From Sphingomonas sp. PP-F2F-G114-C0414 (lineage in GTDB: Bacteria; Pseudomonadota; Alphaproteobacteria; Sphingomonadales; Sphingomonadaceae), in the NCBI RefSeq assembly GCF_003688595.1, contig NZ_RCWT01000010.1, forward strand, positions 496,001 through 560,000: a stretch of 64,000 nucleotides of DNA, given 5' to 3'. The translations under genes and the position numbers were made by a program. The notes under the pieces are model-generated. The model searched no databases and was not told where the DNA came from. It saw only the letters and a list, made by a program, of their open reading frames with translations. Below, one piece after another: positions 1 to 8,618 of this stretch. How positions within the stretch are numbered: position 1 is the first letter of the stretch; the number at the start of each line of letters is the position of its first letter.

Positions 1-183
1 CTCCGTCGGCGACCACATCCGACCCACATGGAACTTCCCGCCGTGCTTGGTTGGATGGAGCGCCTGACGCCGAAGCGGACCGCATTGATCCATATGGACA
101 ACACGATGGATTATGCGACGTTGCGTCATGAACTGCCGACCGGCGTCGAGCCTGGCTATGACGGGCTGATCCTGACCGCATGA
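1..183 (+). CDS. MBL-fold metallo-hydrolase, C-terminal end (partial)
   Basis: Only the last 60 codons are present, because the gene begins before the window. The tail contains a conserved IHMDNTMDY-like segment (a late histidine followed by acidic residues) and ends with a YDGLIL-type strand. This resembles the C-terminus of PhnP-like metallo-beta-lactamase-fold phosphodiesterases common in sphingomonads. The zinc-binding HxHxDH motif would lie upstream and cannot be checked. The stop codon overlaps the ATG of the next gene (ATGA), so the genes are probably co-translated. The family call rests on the tail alone. Confidence 0.6.
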   Translation, partial: LRRRPHPTHMELPAVLGWMERLTPKRTALIHMDNTMDYATLRHELPTGVEPGYDGLILTA

Positions 184-386
184 CCGACGACCGCGCAGCC
201 CAGTTCGCGCTGTACGCAGTCATGCTGATCCTGCCGCTGTCGGCCTTGGTCGCGCGCCGATTGCCTTTGAAGCCGGTGCTGAAGATGGCGCTGGCCTGGG
301 TCGTGATCTTCGCGATTGGCCTGCTGATCGCGACCCAACGGGATCGGCTGTCTGGCTTGAAATCCATGTTTCCGATCAGCAGGTGA
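180..386 (+). CDS. Small membrane protein, possible anchor half of a split retropepsin
   Basis: This 68-residue protein has two hydrophobic segments, at about residues 9-25 and 33-51, followed by a basic stretch. I do not recognise it as a stand-alone family. It starts at an ATG overlapping the stop of the upstream metallo-hydrolase and ends at a TGA overlapping the GTG start of the aspartic protease. TIGR02281-type retropepsins of alphaproteobacteria normally carry an N-terminal membrane anchor in the same chain. The protease frame stays open upstream of its GTG and would continue this peptide after a -1 shift near 357-361. It may therefore be the detached anchor of the next gene. Confidence 0.55.
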   Translation: MTDDRAAQFALYAVMLILPLSALVARRLPLKPVLKMALAWVVIFAIGLLIATQRDRLSGLKSMFPISR

Positions 387-766
387 GCGGAACCGAAACC
401 CGGATTCACATGGCGGACGACGGGCATTTCTGGGCGGATGTCGATATCGACGGTATCCGCCGCCGGATGCTGATCGATAGCGGCGCGACGACGACTGCCT
501 TGTCGTCCGCTACGGCCAAGGCCGTCGGCCTGGATAGCGAGGAAAGCCCGTTTCCAGCGATCATCGAGACTGCCAACGGTAAGGTATCGGCGCGCACCGC
601 GACCGCCAAAAGCGTGACGATCGGCACTGTCACCGCAACCAACCTCGGCATCGTCACGTCGCCGGCGTTCGGCGAGACCGACGTGATCGGCATGAACTTC
701 CTGTCCAGGCTGGGATCGTGGCGGGTCGAGAATGCCACGCTCGTTCTTACGCCAATGAACCAGTAG
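383..766 (+). CDS. Retropepsin-like clan AA aspartic protease
   Basis: The 127-residue protein has the active-site Asp-Ser-Gly at residues 32-34 followed by ATTTALS, then a long conserved beta-rich region ending in GMNFLSRLGSW. These are hallmarks of the TIGR02281 retropepsin family, which acts as a homodimer with one DSG/DTG per subunit. Substrates of the bacterial members are poorly known. The GTG start overlaps the upstream stop (GTGA). The frame is open 5' of the GTG and encodes a plausible linker, so this may be the protease half of an originally membrane-anchored protein. As annotated it lacks a signal peptide or membrane anchor, so export would depend on the upstream frame. Confidence 0.75.
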   Translation: MSGTETRIHMADDGHFWADVDIDGIRRRMLIDSGATTTALSSATAKAVGLDSEESPFPAIIETANGKVSARTATAKSVTIGTVTATNLGIVTSPAFGETDVIGMNFLSRLGSWRVENATLVLTPMNQ

Positions 767-834
767 ATTTTACATAATGTATATTATCGATCCAACGTTT
801 GCGATCGATCATATGCTGACAATGGGAGTCCCTG
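767..834. other. AT-rich gap upstream of mazG
   Basis: This 68-base gap is much more AT-rich than its surroundings. It holds a short ATAAT/ATTAT inverted repeat with a 4-base loop at 774-787, and a GGGAG motif about 5 bases before the mazG ATG that can serve as its ribosome binding site. It probably contains the mazG promoter, but no convincing -35/-10 pair was found. Confidence 0.3.
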
Positions 835-1569
835 ATGATCGAACGGCTCGTTTCTATCATGGCGCGACTGCGTCATCCGGTCGAAGGTTGCGAATGGGAT
901 CGCGTTCAGACGTGGTCGACCATCGCGCCTTACACGATCGAGGAAGCCTATGAGGTCGCGGACGCGATCGCGCGCGATGACCCGGCGGACCTCAAAGACG
1001 AACTCGGCGACCTCTTGCTCCAGGTGGTGTTCCACAGCCGTATCGCCGAGGAGTCCGGCGCGTTTACCTTGGCCGATGTCGTCGCCGCTATCGGCGACAA
1101 GATGGAGCGTCGTCACCCTCACATATTCGGCGACGCAACCTCCTCGCCAGGTTGGGAAACGATCAAGGCCGCCGAGCGCGCGGAGAAGTCCGATCACAGC
1201 GCTCTCGCCGGCGTCGCGATCGGCCTGCCCGCCCTGGCTCGCGCCGAAAAATTGCAGAAGCGTGCCGCTCGTGTCGGGTTTGACTGGCCGGATGCGGCTG
1301 GGCCTCTTGCCAAGGTTGTCGAGGAAATAGAAGAGGTTCGCGAGGCCGGCTCAGACACGGTAGAAGAGGAAGTCGGCGACCTGCTGTTTGCCGTGACCAA
1401 CTGGGCACGGCATCTCGGTGTCGATCCCGAAGCTGCGCTCAGGGCCGGCAACGCCAAGTTCGAAGCACGTTTCCGGGCAATAGAGGTCGATGGCGGCGAC
1501 GCGTTCGCCGCCATGACACTCGATCAGAAGGAAACGCTATGGCAGGCGGTCAAGCATCGCGGCGGCTGA
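835..1569 (+). CDS. mazG: Nucleoside triphosphate pyrophosphohydrolase MazG
   Basis: MazG hydrolyses (d)NTPs to NMP and pyrophosphate and acts as a house-cleaning enzyme. The 244-residue protein has the usual two all-alpha MazG domains. The first carries the metal-binding EExxE (residues 36-40) and ExxD (56-59) pair, within EEAYEVADAI and ELGDLLLQVV. The second has the matching EEIEEVREA and EEVGDLLFAVTN motifs. The ATG at 835 is preceded by GGGAG. The last 20 bases overlap the end of the convergent hflX gene. Confidence 0.95.
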   Translation: MIERLVSIMARLRHPVEGCEWDRVQTWSTIAPYTIEEAYEVADAIARDDPADLKDELGDLLLQVVFHSRIAEESGAFTLADVVAAIGDKMERRHPHIFGDATSSPGWETIKAAERAEKSDHSALAGVAIGLPALARAEKLQKRAARVGFDWPDAAGPLAKVVEEIEEVREAGSDTVEEEVGDLLFAVTNWARHLGVDPEAALRAGNAKFEARFRAIEVDGGDAFAAMTLDQKETLWQAVKHRGG

Positions 1570-2842
1570 ACCGGTCGTAGTCGGTCTCCGACAGCCGGAC
1601 ATCGTAGGTCGTATCGAGCTCGTCGCTGACGCTGCCCAGCACTTCGCCGTGCGCATGGAGCCACGCCGCCCCCGCTCCGTCGCTAGCCTCGATCGTGATG
1701 CTGTAGCGTCGGTGGGCGCCGGTGAGCTTCGCCGCCACCTGCTCGATGAGATGCTGGACCCCTTCCCCGCTCAGCGCGGAGATCGCCACGACGTCGTCAC
1801 GATGCGCTGCCTGCCCGGCGATCTCGTCGTGCGTATCGGCATCGAGAAGATCGAGCTTGTTCCATACTTCGAAGCGCGGCGTGTTTTCATCGACGCCGAT
1901 CTCCGCGAGCACGGTCTCGACGTCGGTGCGCTGCGCCTCGGTGTCCGGATGCGCAATATCGCGAATGTGCACGAGCAGGTCCGCAGACACCACCTCTTCC
2001 AGCGTCGCCTTGAACGCCGCGACCAATTGGGTCGGCAGATCGGACACGAAGCCTACCGTGTCGGACAGGATCGCCTTGTCGATGCCCGGAAGCTGGATTT
2101 GCCGTAGCGTCGGGTCGAGCGTTGCGAACAACAGGTCCTCCGCCATGACATCGGCGCCGGTCAGCCTGTTGAACAGCGTCGACTTGCCAGCATTGGTATA
2201 GCCCACCAGTGCAATCACCGGCCAGGGCGCGCGCTGACGGCGTTCGCGGTGCAGGCCACGCGTGCGACTGACCTGCTCCAGCTCGCGCTTGAGCCGGGCC
2301 ATGCGGTCGCGGATCAGGCGACGATCCGCTTCGATCTGCGTCTCGCCTGGCCCACCGAGGAAGCCGAAGCCACCCCGCTGGCGCTCGAGATGCGTCCAAC
2401 TGCGGACCAGACGCCCTGCCTGATAATCGAGATGCGCGAGTTCGACCTGCAACCGGCCTTCGGCGGTCGCCGCGCGCTCGCCGAAGATCTCGAGGATCAG
2501 TCCGGTCCGGTCGATGACCTTGGTTTCGAGCGCTTTTTCCAGATTGCGCTGCTGGATCGGAGTAAGGCTCGCATCGAACACGACGAGCCCCGCCTCCTCC
2601 ATGCGCACCTGCGTGGCGAGCAGTTCGACCTGCCCGCTACCGATCAGCGTCGCAGGTTTAGGCTGGCGCACACGATAGGCGATCCGCTCGACGACCTCGA
2701 CGCCGATCGCCCCGGCAAGCCCGGCGGTCTCCTCCAGACGCGCATCGACATCACGCGACGCGTTACCCTGGTCGGGTAGCACGACGATCGCCCGCGTACC
2801 GCGGGTGAACTCGTCCCGATCGCGTTCGAACCCGCTACTCAA
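1550..2842 (-). CDS. hflX: Ribosome-associated GTPase HflX
   Basis: HflX is a 50S-binding GTPase that splits stalled ribosomes under stress. The 430-residue protein has the N-terminal HflX domain, the glycine-rich linker [15 protein letters not shown] (about 157-171), and a G domain with G1 GYTNAGKST (214-222), G3 DTVGF (261-265) and G4 NKLD (about 331). The start is a TTG overlapping the hfq stop (TTGA), which suggests translational coupling. The hfq-hflX order is widespread in proteobacteria. The 3' end overlaps mazG tail to tail by 20 bases. Confidence 0.95.
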   Translation of the reverse strand: MSSGFERDRDEFTRGTRAIVVLPDQGNASRDVDARLEETAGLAGAIGVEVVERIAYRVRQPKPATLIGSGQVELLATQVRMEEAGLVVFDASLTPIQQRNLEKALETKVIDRTGLILEIFGERAATAEGRLQVELAHLDYQAGRLVRSWTHLERQRGGFGFLGGPGETQIEADRRLIRDRMARLKRELEQVSRTRGLHRERRQRAPWPVIALVGYTNAGKSTLFNRLTGADVMAEDLLFATLDPTLRQIQLPGIDKAILSDTVGFVSDLPTQLVAAFKATLEEVVSADLLVHIRDIAHPDTEAQRTDVETVLAEIGVDENTPRFEVWNKLDLLDADTHDEIAGQAAHRDDVVAISALSGEGVQHLIEQVAAKLTGAHRRYSITIEASDGAGAAWLHAHGEVLGSVSDELDTTYDVRLSETDYDRFSRRDA

Positions 2843-3351
2843 TCGTCACCGTCCGCGTCATCTTCGTCATCCGTGTCGGTCGGCTCTTCGGCGAGGTTCA
2901 GCGGGCGCGCCGGCTGGATCGTCGACACCGCATGCTTGTACACGAGCTGCGCCATGCCCTCGCGCTGGAGCAGCATGCAGAACAGGTCGAACCCGGCGAT
3001 CTGGCCCTGCAGCATGACGCCGTTGATCAGGAACATCGTCACGCTGTCTTCGGATTTCCGCACGGCGTTGAGGAAGATATCTTGCAACAACGGGTGCTTC
3101 TTCTGGTTTTCCCCCACCGCGTCGACGATTGCCGACACGTCCATGGGGCCAGCTGGCATGATCGTCGAGATCGCATGCTTGTAGATCAGCTGCGACTGGC
3201 CGTCGCGGCGGAGCAGCACGGAAAAATTATCGAACCACGTGACGATGCCCTGGAGCTTCACGCCCTTGACGAGGAACATGGTGACCGGCGTCTTGGAGCG
3301 CCGGAGTGCGTTCAGAAACAGATCCTGAAGCGAGCCTGGTTTTTCGGCCAA
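2839..3351 (-). CDS. hfq: Tandem-domain RNA chaperone Hfq
   Basis: Hfq is an Sm-like RNA chaperone that pairs small RNAs with mRNAs. This 170-residue protein contains two complete Hfq cores in one chain, at residues 7-68 and 87-149, joined by an approximately 18-residue linker and followed by a very acidic tail. Both keep the proximal-face Gln-Asp near the N-helix, the LQG turn and the Sm2 YKH motif (57-59 and 138-140). They differ elsewhere: the Lys equivalent to E. coli K31 is kept in domain 1 (K32) but is Met113 in domain 2, and the rim Arg-Arg becomes Arg-Lys. A trimer would give a pseudo-hexamer. The start is a TTG about 9 bases after AAAGGG. Confidence 0.96.
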   Translation of the reverse strand: MAEKPGSLQDLFLNALRRSKTPVTMFLVKGVKLQGIVTWFDNFSVLLRRDGQSQLIYKHAISTIMPAGPMDVSAIVDAVGENQKKHPLLQDIFLNAVRKSEDSVTMFLINGVMLQGQIAGFDLFCMLLQREGMAQLVYKHAVSTIQPARPLNLAEEPTDTDDEDDADGDD

Positions 3352-3493
3352 TGGGATAACCCTTTGTTTTTGGCGGGACTTTGCCCGCGAGGCGCTGTTT
3401 CCCAGCGTCGGAGATGCACCCGGTTACCGGGCGCCTTGTGTGATCTATGATCGATGCGGCCATAGTTCCAGAGGGCGGCGAAATTACGGAGCT
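3352..3493. other. Gap between ntrX and hfq, probable hfq promoter region
   Basis: This 142-base gap follows the ntrX stop and precedes hfq on the minus strand. It contains a perfect CCCGG-TTA-CCGGG hairpin at 3419-3431 and a second GC-rich hairpin near 3373-3387. Neither is followed by a T-run on the minus strand, so neither reads as a classical terminator for ntrX. An hfq promoter is expected here but no strong consensus is visible. Confidence 0.3.
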
Positions 3494-4870
3494 CTATTCG
3501 TCGCGTGTTTCGGTGATCCCGAGCAGTTTCAGTTTCCGGTGCAAGGCCGATCGCTCCATGCCGATGAAGCTCGCCGTGCGCGAGATGTTGCCCGAAAACC
3601 GCCGGATCTGGACGCGCAGATATTCGCGCTCGAACGTCTCGCGCGCTTCCCGCAGCGGCGAGCCCATGATCGCGGTCGATCCCGCCGACCCGATATCCCC
3701 CTGATCGCCGAGCACTTCCGCAGGCAGCAGGTCGAGATCGATCCGGCCGATCCGATCGCCCGGCGCGAGGATGATCGTGCGCTCGACGACGTTGCGAAGC
3801 TGGCGGACGTTGCCGGGCCAGTCGTACGACTGCAACGCGACCATCGCGTCCGGCGCGATTTCCGGCGTCGGAACGCGGCGCTCGGAGGCGTAATGCGCGA
3901 TGAAATGCTGGACGAGCGCCGGGATATCTTCGCGGCGATCGGACAGCGGTGGTATCGTAACGGGCACGACGTTCAGCCGGTAATAGAGGTCTTCGCGGAA
4001 ACGCCCCTCGGCGATCTCGAACACGAGGTCGCGCGCCGTGGCCGATACGACGCGGACGTCGACCTTCACCACCCGCGTGCCGCCGACCCGCGTGAAAGCC
4101 TGATCGGTGAGCGCCCGCAAGATACGCGCCTGGGTCGCAATCGGCATGTCGGCGATCTCATCGAGGAACAGCGTGCCGCCATGCGCCTGCTCGAACAGCC
4201 CTGGACGGACCAGATCGCCCGCTTCCTCGACGCCGAACAGTTCCTCGTCCATCCGCTCCGGCGTCATTCGCGCAGCGCTGACGATGATGAACGGCGCGTC
4301 GGTGCGCAGACTCCAGCCATGTAGCAGCCGCGCCGCGACTTCCTTGCCGACGCCGGCCGCCCCCATGATCAGCACACGGCTACCGGTCGATGCGACCCGC
4401 TTCAACGTCGCGCGAACCCCGTTGATCGAGCCCGAATTGCCGGTCAGATCAGTCTCGCGGCCGACCGTCGCACGCAGCGATGCCACTTCGCGGCGGAGGC
4501 GTTCGGTCTCGGTCGCGCGCGCGACCATAATGAGCAGGCGTTCCGCCTCGAACGGTTTTTCGATGAAGTCGGAGGCGCCGCGGCGGATGGCGGCGACAGC
4601 GGTGTCTAGATTGCCGTGACCCGAGATGACGAGGACCGGGATCGACGGGTCGCGACGCTTGATCTCGTCGAGCAGTTCGAGCCCGTCTAGCCGCGAGCCT
4701 TGCAGCCATACGTCGAGCAGCACGAGCGACGGACGACGCGCGGCGATCGCCTCCAGCGCGGAGTCGCTGTCGCCAGCGTCGCGCGTTTCATAGCCTTCGT
4801 CCTCGAGGACCCCTGCCACGAGTTCGCGAATGTCACGTTCGTCGTCCACGACGAGAATATCGAGCGCCAT
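3494..4870 (-). CDS. ntrX: NtrX family response regulator
   Basis: NtrX is the partner of NtrY in nitrogen, redox and envelope control in alphaproteobacteria. The protein is 458 residues from the ATG at 4870, which is preferred over a TTG one codon earlier. The receiver domain has phospho-acceptor Asp53, the AAA+ domain has a modified Walker A (GAAGVGKE) and Walker B (TLFLDEIADMP), and the C-terminus has a Fis-type helix-turn-helix. The GAFTGA loop that contacts sigma-54 is absent, as in other alphaproteobacterial NtrX proteins, so it probably does not act as a sigma-54 activator. It begins 4 bases after the ntrY stop. Confidence 0.92.
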   Translation of the reverse strand: MALDILVVDDERDIRELVAGVLEDEGYETRDAGDSDSALEAIAARRPSLVLLDVWLQGSRLDGLELLDEIKRRDPSIPVLVISGHGNLDTAVAAIRRGASDFIEKPFEAERLLIMVARATETERLRREVASLRATVGRETDLTGNSGSINGVRATLKRVASTGSRVLIMGAAGVGKEVAARLLHGWSLRTDAPFIIVSAARMTPERMDEELFGVEEAGDLVRPGLFEQAHGGTLFLDEIADMPIATQARILRALTDQAFTRVGGTRVVKVDVRVVSATARDLVFEIAEGRFREDLYYRLNVVPVTIPPLSDRREDIPALVQHFIAHYASERRVPTPEIAPDAMVALQSYDWPGNVRQLRNVVERTIILAPGDRIGRIDLDLLPAEVLGDQGDIGSAGSTAIMGSPLREARETFEREYLRVQIRRFSGNISRTASFIGMERSALHRKLKLLGITETRDE

Positions 4871-4874
4871 CAAA

Positions 4875-7121
4875 TCATATCCGGTTGCGGGTCATCGTGG
4901 CGAGCTGGCCCTCCCCTGCCAACTCGGGTGCCGATGCCCCTTGGTCGAGCGCGTCCAGCGCCTTGGCGTCGAAGGTCATGGTGACGATTGTACCGCCACC
5001 GGGCTGATCGGAAAAGCCGATCGTACCACAATGCTCCTCGATGATCTTCTTGACGATGGCAAGCCCGAGCCCCGTCCCCCGGGCCCGCGTCGTCACATAG
5101 GGTTCCATGATCCGGTCGCGATCCGGCGGCAGGCCGATGCCGGTATCCGCCACCGCGATGCTGACGCTGCGGCCCGGATCCTGGCTGAGCGACATCGTCA
5201 CAGAGCCACCGGATTCGCCACGCGCTTCAACGGCTTCCACCGCGTTCTTGACGATGTTGGTGAGCGCCTGACCGATCTGACGGCGGTCGCAGACCAGCGC
5301 CAGGCCCGGGTCGTCGTTGACCAGGTGGAAGCCGATCGCGGGATGCGCCACCTCATGCAGAAACAGAGCCTGGCGCGCGGCATCGACCAGGGATTCCTCG
5401 CGGAACACGGGCTTGGGCATGCGCGCGAACGACGAAAACTCGTCGACCATCCGGCGGAGATCGCCGACCTGGCGGATGATCGTATCGGTCAGTCGCGAGA
5501 ACGTGCCGTCCTGCATCTCGGCCTTGGCACCGTAGCGACGCTGGAGGCGCTCGGCGGCAAGCTGTATCGGCGTCAGCGGGTTCTTGATCTCGTGCGCGAT
5601 CCGTCGCGCCACATCGGACCATGCCGCGCGACGCTGGTCTAGCAGCTGTTGCGTGATGTCGTCGAACGTGAGGATCGGGCCGGTGGTCGGTCGCGCGATC
5701 CGCACGGCAAGCGTCCGCATGTCGCCCGCCGGGCCGACTTCGACGATCGCCTCGCGGTCGCCGCTGTCGAGCATCGCATCGAGTTCCGGTGCGACATCGA
5801 CCAGTCGGCGGCCGACCAGACTGTCCGTACCGACGACCGTCGCCAGCAACCCTGTGGCGGAATCGTTCGCGATGGTGATCGTCCGGTCGCGGCTCGTCGC
5901 GACGACGCCGGCGGAGACGCCCGCCATCACTGCCTCGATCAACGCGCGGCGGTTCTCCAACTGACCGTTTGCGGTGACGAGTTCGGTATTCTGTTCTTCC
6001 AGCCGCCCCGTCATCTGGTTGAAGGCGTTGGCCAGCGTGCCGACTTCGTCGCGACTGCGCGGGTCCGGCACGCGTGCGGTCAAATCGCCCTCGGCGACTC
6101 GCCGCGCCGCATCGACTAGCTCGCCGACCGGTCGCACCAGGCGATCCGCCACCGCCAGCGCGATCCAGACCGCCACGCCGACGATCAGCAGCGAAATCAG
6201 CAGCAGCGCGGCGTTGAACCGCAATTGCAAGCTGCGGGCCCGTGCGAGCAACGATCGATAACTCGTCAGGACCTCGTTCGCGCGCGTGGTCTGCTCGGAC
6301 AGCGATTTCGTATCTTCGACGCGGCCCGCATAGAGGAACAGCTCGTCGGACCCGGGCAGCATCGTGATCGTCTGGATGCGATCGCCGGTGACCGCGACGA
6401 CCGCGCTCTTGCCCGATCGCAGTTCGGCGATCGCCGAGGGGGTGACCCGACGCGTGAAGTCGATCTCGTACGGATTAACGATCGCCAGCGTCTGGATTCC
6501 GCGCTGCGGCGACAGCTTGAACAACGCGGCTTCCGAGAGACTCCGATAATAGACCTGCTGGAGGAACCAGCCGGAGAAGTCGGGGCTTTGGAGCGAGCGC
6601 TCGCGGAGATAGGCGGACATGTCGCTCGCCATCGTCACGGTCGCTTCCTGCCAGCGGTTGAGCTGGCGGGCGTAGGACGACTGGGCGAGGCCGGTCGCGT
6701 TCTCGAGCATCCCGCGTGCCTGATCGGAATACCAGAATTGCACGCCGTACTGGAACAGCAGCGACGCGAAGATCGTGACGAGTAGCATTGGCACCGCGGC
6801 GACGATCGAGAACAGGGCGACGAGCCGGACGTGGAGACGCCCCCCGCCGCCGACGGGCGACCGCGCGGCGCGGCGCATCGCGACACGGCGTCCCAGTAAC
6901 ATCAGGAGCGCGATGCCGGGGACGAGATTCGCGACCAGCAGCAACGCGACGAGTGGTGGCGCGAGGAGACGCTGCGGCGCGTCCGTCCCGGTGATCGTGA
7001 AGTAGCTCGCGACGCCGATCGCGACCGCCACGGCCACGACCAGCCCCTCGATCGCGGGCGTCACGGCAAACCGGGTCGGAAGCCCGTCTTCATCCATAGG
7101 TAGCGCCGCGGAAGCGATCAT
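4875..7121 (-). CDS. ntrY: Membrane sensor histidine kinase NtrY
   Basis: NtrY phosphorylates NtrX. The 748-residue protein has three hydrophobic segments in the first 125 residues, an extracytoplasmic sensor region, a further membrane helix, HAMP and PAS domains, then HisKA with the phospho-acceptor in [13 protein letters not shown]. The HATPase domain has the N box NIVKNAVEA and G boxes DTGIGLPP and GTGLGLAIVKK. It starts with ATG and lies 72 bases downstream of ntrC, so it may have its own promoter as well as readthrough from dusB-ntrBC. Confidence 0.93.
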   Translation of the reverse strand: MIASAALPMDEDGLPTRFAVTPAIEGLVVAVAVAIGVASYFTITGTDAPQRLLAPPLVALLLVANLVPGIALLMLLGRRVAMRRAARSPVGGGGRLHVRLVALFSIVAAVPMLLVTIFASLLFQYGVQFWYSDQARGMLENATGLAQSSYARQLNRWQEATVTMASDMSAYLRERSLQSPDFSGWFLQQVYYRSLSEAALFKLSPQRGIQTLAIVNPYEIDFTRRVTPSAIAELRSGKSAVVAVTGDRIQTITMLPGSDELFLYAGRVEDTKSLSEQTTRANEVLTSYRSLLARARSLQLRFNAALLLISLLIVGVAVWIALAVADRLVRPVGELVDAARRVAEGDLTARVPDPRSRDEVGTLANAFNQMTGRLEEQNTELVTANGQLENRRALIEAVMAGVSAGVVATSRDRTITIANDSATGLLATVVGTDSLVGRRLVDVAPELDAMLDSGDREAIVEVGPAGDMRTLAVRIARPTTGPILTFDDITQQLLDQRRAAWSDVARRIAHEIKNPLTPIQLAAERLQRRYGAKAEMQDGTFSRLTDTIIRQVGDLRRMVDEFSSFARMPKPVFREESLVDAARQALFLHEVAHPAIGFHLVNDDPGLALVCDRRQIGQALTNIVKNAVEAVEARGESGGSVTMSLSQDPGRSVSIAVADTGIGLPPDRDRIMEPYVTTRARGTGLGLAIVKKIIEEHCGTIGFSDQPGGGTIVTMTFDAKALDALDQGASAPELAGEGQLATMTRNRI

Positions 7122-7193
7122 CGATGCCCCGATACAACGTCAACCGTTGCCTTTAAACCACATAATGACTGGAAGATTGCCGTTTCGGTGCAA

Positions 7194-8618
7194 TCAGGCG
7201 ACCGATTCACCGCCGAGATCGATCCCCAGCGTGTCGAGCCGCTTGCGGAGCGTGTTCCGATTGATCCCCAGCGCGCGGGCCGCGCGGAGCTGATTCTGGC
7301 CGTGGCGCGCGAGCATCACCTCGATCAGCGGCCGTTCGACTTCACCGATCACGCGGTCGTACAGGGTGCCATCGTCAAGCGCAGCGGGATCCTGGCGTGC
7401 GATCCGCTCGATCATCGCGCGGACCGCCTGCGCGATGTCGATATCGGGCGCCTCGCTCGCATCGACCTGCGTGCCGAGCATGGTCCGGATCGCCTCGGCG
7501 TCGATCACCTCGTCGCGCACGAGAACCGCGAGCCGGCGCATGAGGTTCTCGAGCTCGCGAACGTTGCCGGGCCAGGCATGCGCACCGAGCGCGGTGATCG
7601 CGTCGGTGGCAAGCTGACGACGCGGCAATCCCTGGATCGCGGCGTGATCGAGGAAGTGGCGCGCGAGCAAGGCAATATCCTGGCGGCGTTCGCGTAGCGC
7701 GGGCAGCGCGATCGGCACGACGTTGAGGCGGTAGAACAGGTCTTCGCGGAACTGGCCGGTCGCGACCTGCGCGGACAAGTCGCGATTGGTCGCGGCGACG
7801 ATGCGGACGTCGACGCGGATCGTCCGAGCACCGCCGACGCTGGTGAACTCGCCCGACTGAAGCACGCGGAGCAGGCGGGTCTGCGCCTCCATCGGCATGT
7901 CGCCGATCTCGTCGAGGAACAACGTGCCGCCCGACGCCTGTTCGAACCGACCAGCATTGCGCGTCGCCGCGCCGGTGAAGGCGCCGCGTTCGTGTCCGAA
8001 CAGTTCGGCCTCGATGAGTTCGCGCGGGATCGCCGCCATGTTGATCGCGACGAACGGGGCTGCGCTACGGGGGCCCAGATCATGGATCGCGCGTGCCACG
8101 AGTTCCTTACCGGTGCCTGATTCGCCCGAGATCAGCACGGTCAGGTCGTTCGAGACGACGCGCGCGATGATCCGGTACACGTCCTGCATCGCTGCCGAGC
8201 GACCGATGAGCGGGAGCGCGCGGTCCTCGTCGTGGAGCGCGTCCTCCGACACCATACCGCCGCGAGCGAGCGCGCCCGTCACGGCGCTGGTCAGGACGTC
8301 GAGGTCGAACGGCTTGGGGAGGTATTCGTACGCGCCGACCTCGGCCGCGCGGACCGCGGTGGTCAGCGTGTTCTGTGCGGAGAGGACAATGATCGGCAGC
8401 AGCGGGAAGCGCGCGGCGACGCTGCGGACGTGATCGATGCCGTCGCCGTCGGGGAGGATGACGTCGGTGATGAGGACATCGGGCAGAGACGCGGCGAGCG
8501 CGCGTTCGAGTTGCGCCAGGCTGTCGGCGACGGTGACGTCGTGGCCTGCGCGACGGAGGGCCTGCGCGACGACGGTGCGGATCGCGGCGTCGTCATCGAC
8601 GACCAGGACGGTGCTCAT
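7194..8618 (-). CDS. ntrC: Nitrogen regulation response regulator NtrC
   Basis: NtrC activates sigma-54 promoters under nitrogen limitation. The 474-residue protein has a receiver with Asp52, an AAA+ domain with Walker A GESGTGKE, an intact GAFTGA loop and Walker B GGTLFLDEIGDMP, and a C-terminal Fis-type HTH (ALGINRNTLRKRL). The intact GAFTGA contrasts with NtrX in the same operon. The ATG overlaps the ntrB stop (ATGA), which fits coupled synthesis of kinase and regulator. Confidence 0.95.
   Translation of the reverse strand: MSTVLVVDDDAAIRTVVAQALRRAGHDVTVADSLAQLERALAASLPDVLITDVILPDGDGIDHVRSVAARFPLLPIIVLSAQNTLTTAVRAAEVGAYEYLPKPFDLDVLTSAVTGALARGGMVSEDALHDEDRALPLIGRSAAMQDVYRIIARVVSNDLTVLISGESGTGKELVARAIHDLGPRSAAPFVAINMAAIPRELIEAELFGHERGAFTGAATRNAGRFEQASGGTLFLDEIGDMPMEAQTRLLRVLQSGEFTSVGGARTIRVDVRIVAATNRDLSAQVATGQFREDLFYRLNVVPIALPALRERRQDIALLARHFLDHAAIQGLPRRQLATDAITALGAHAWPGNVRELENLMRRLAVLVRDEVIDAEAIRTMLGTQVDASEAPDIDIAQAVRAMIERIARQDPAALDDGTLYDRVIGEVERPLIEVMLARHGQNQLRAARALGINRNTLRKRLDTLGIDLGGESVA

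Noticed and set aside
3373..3431. Hairpins as an ntrX terminator
   Set aside because: Neither hairpin is followed by a T-run on the minus strand.
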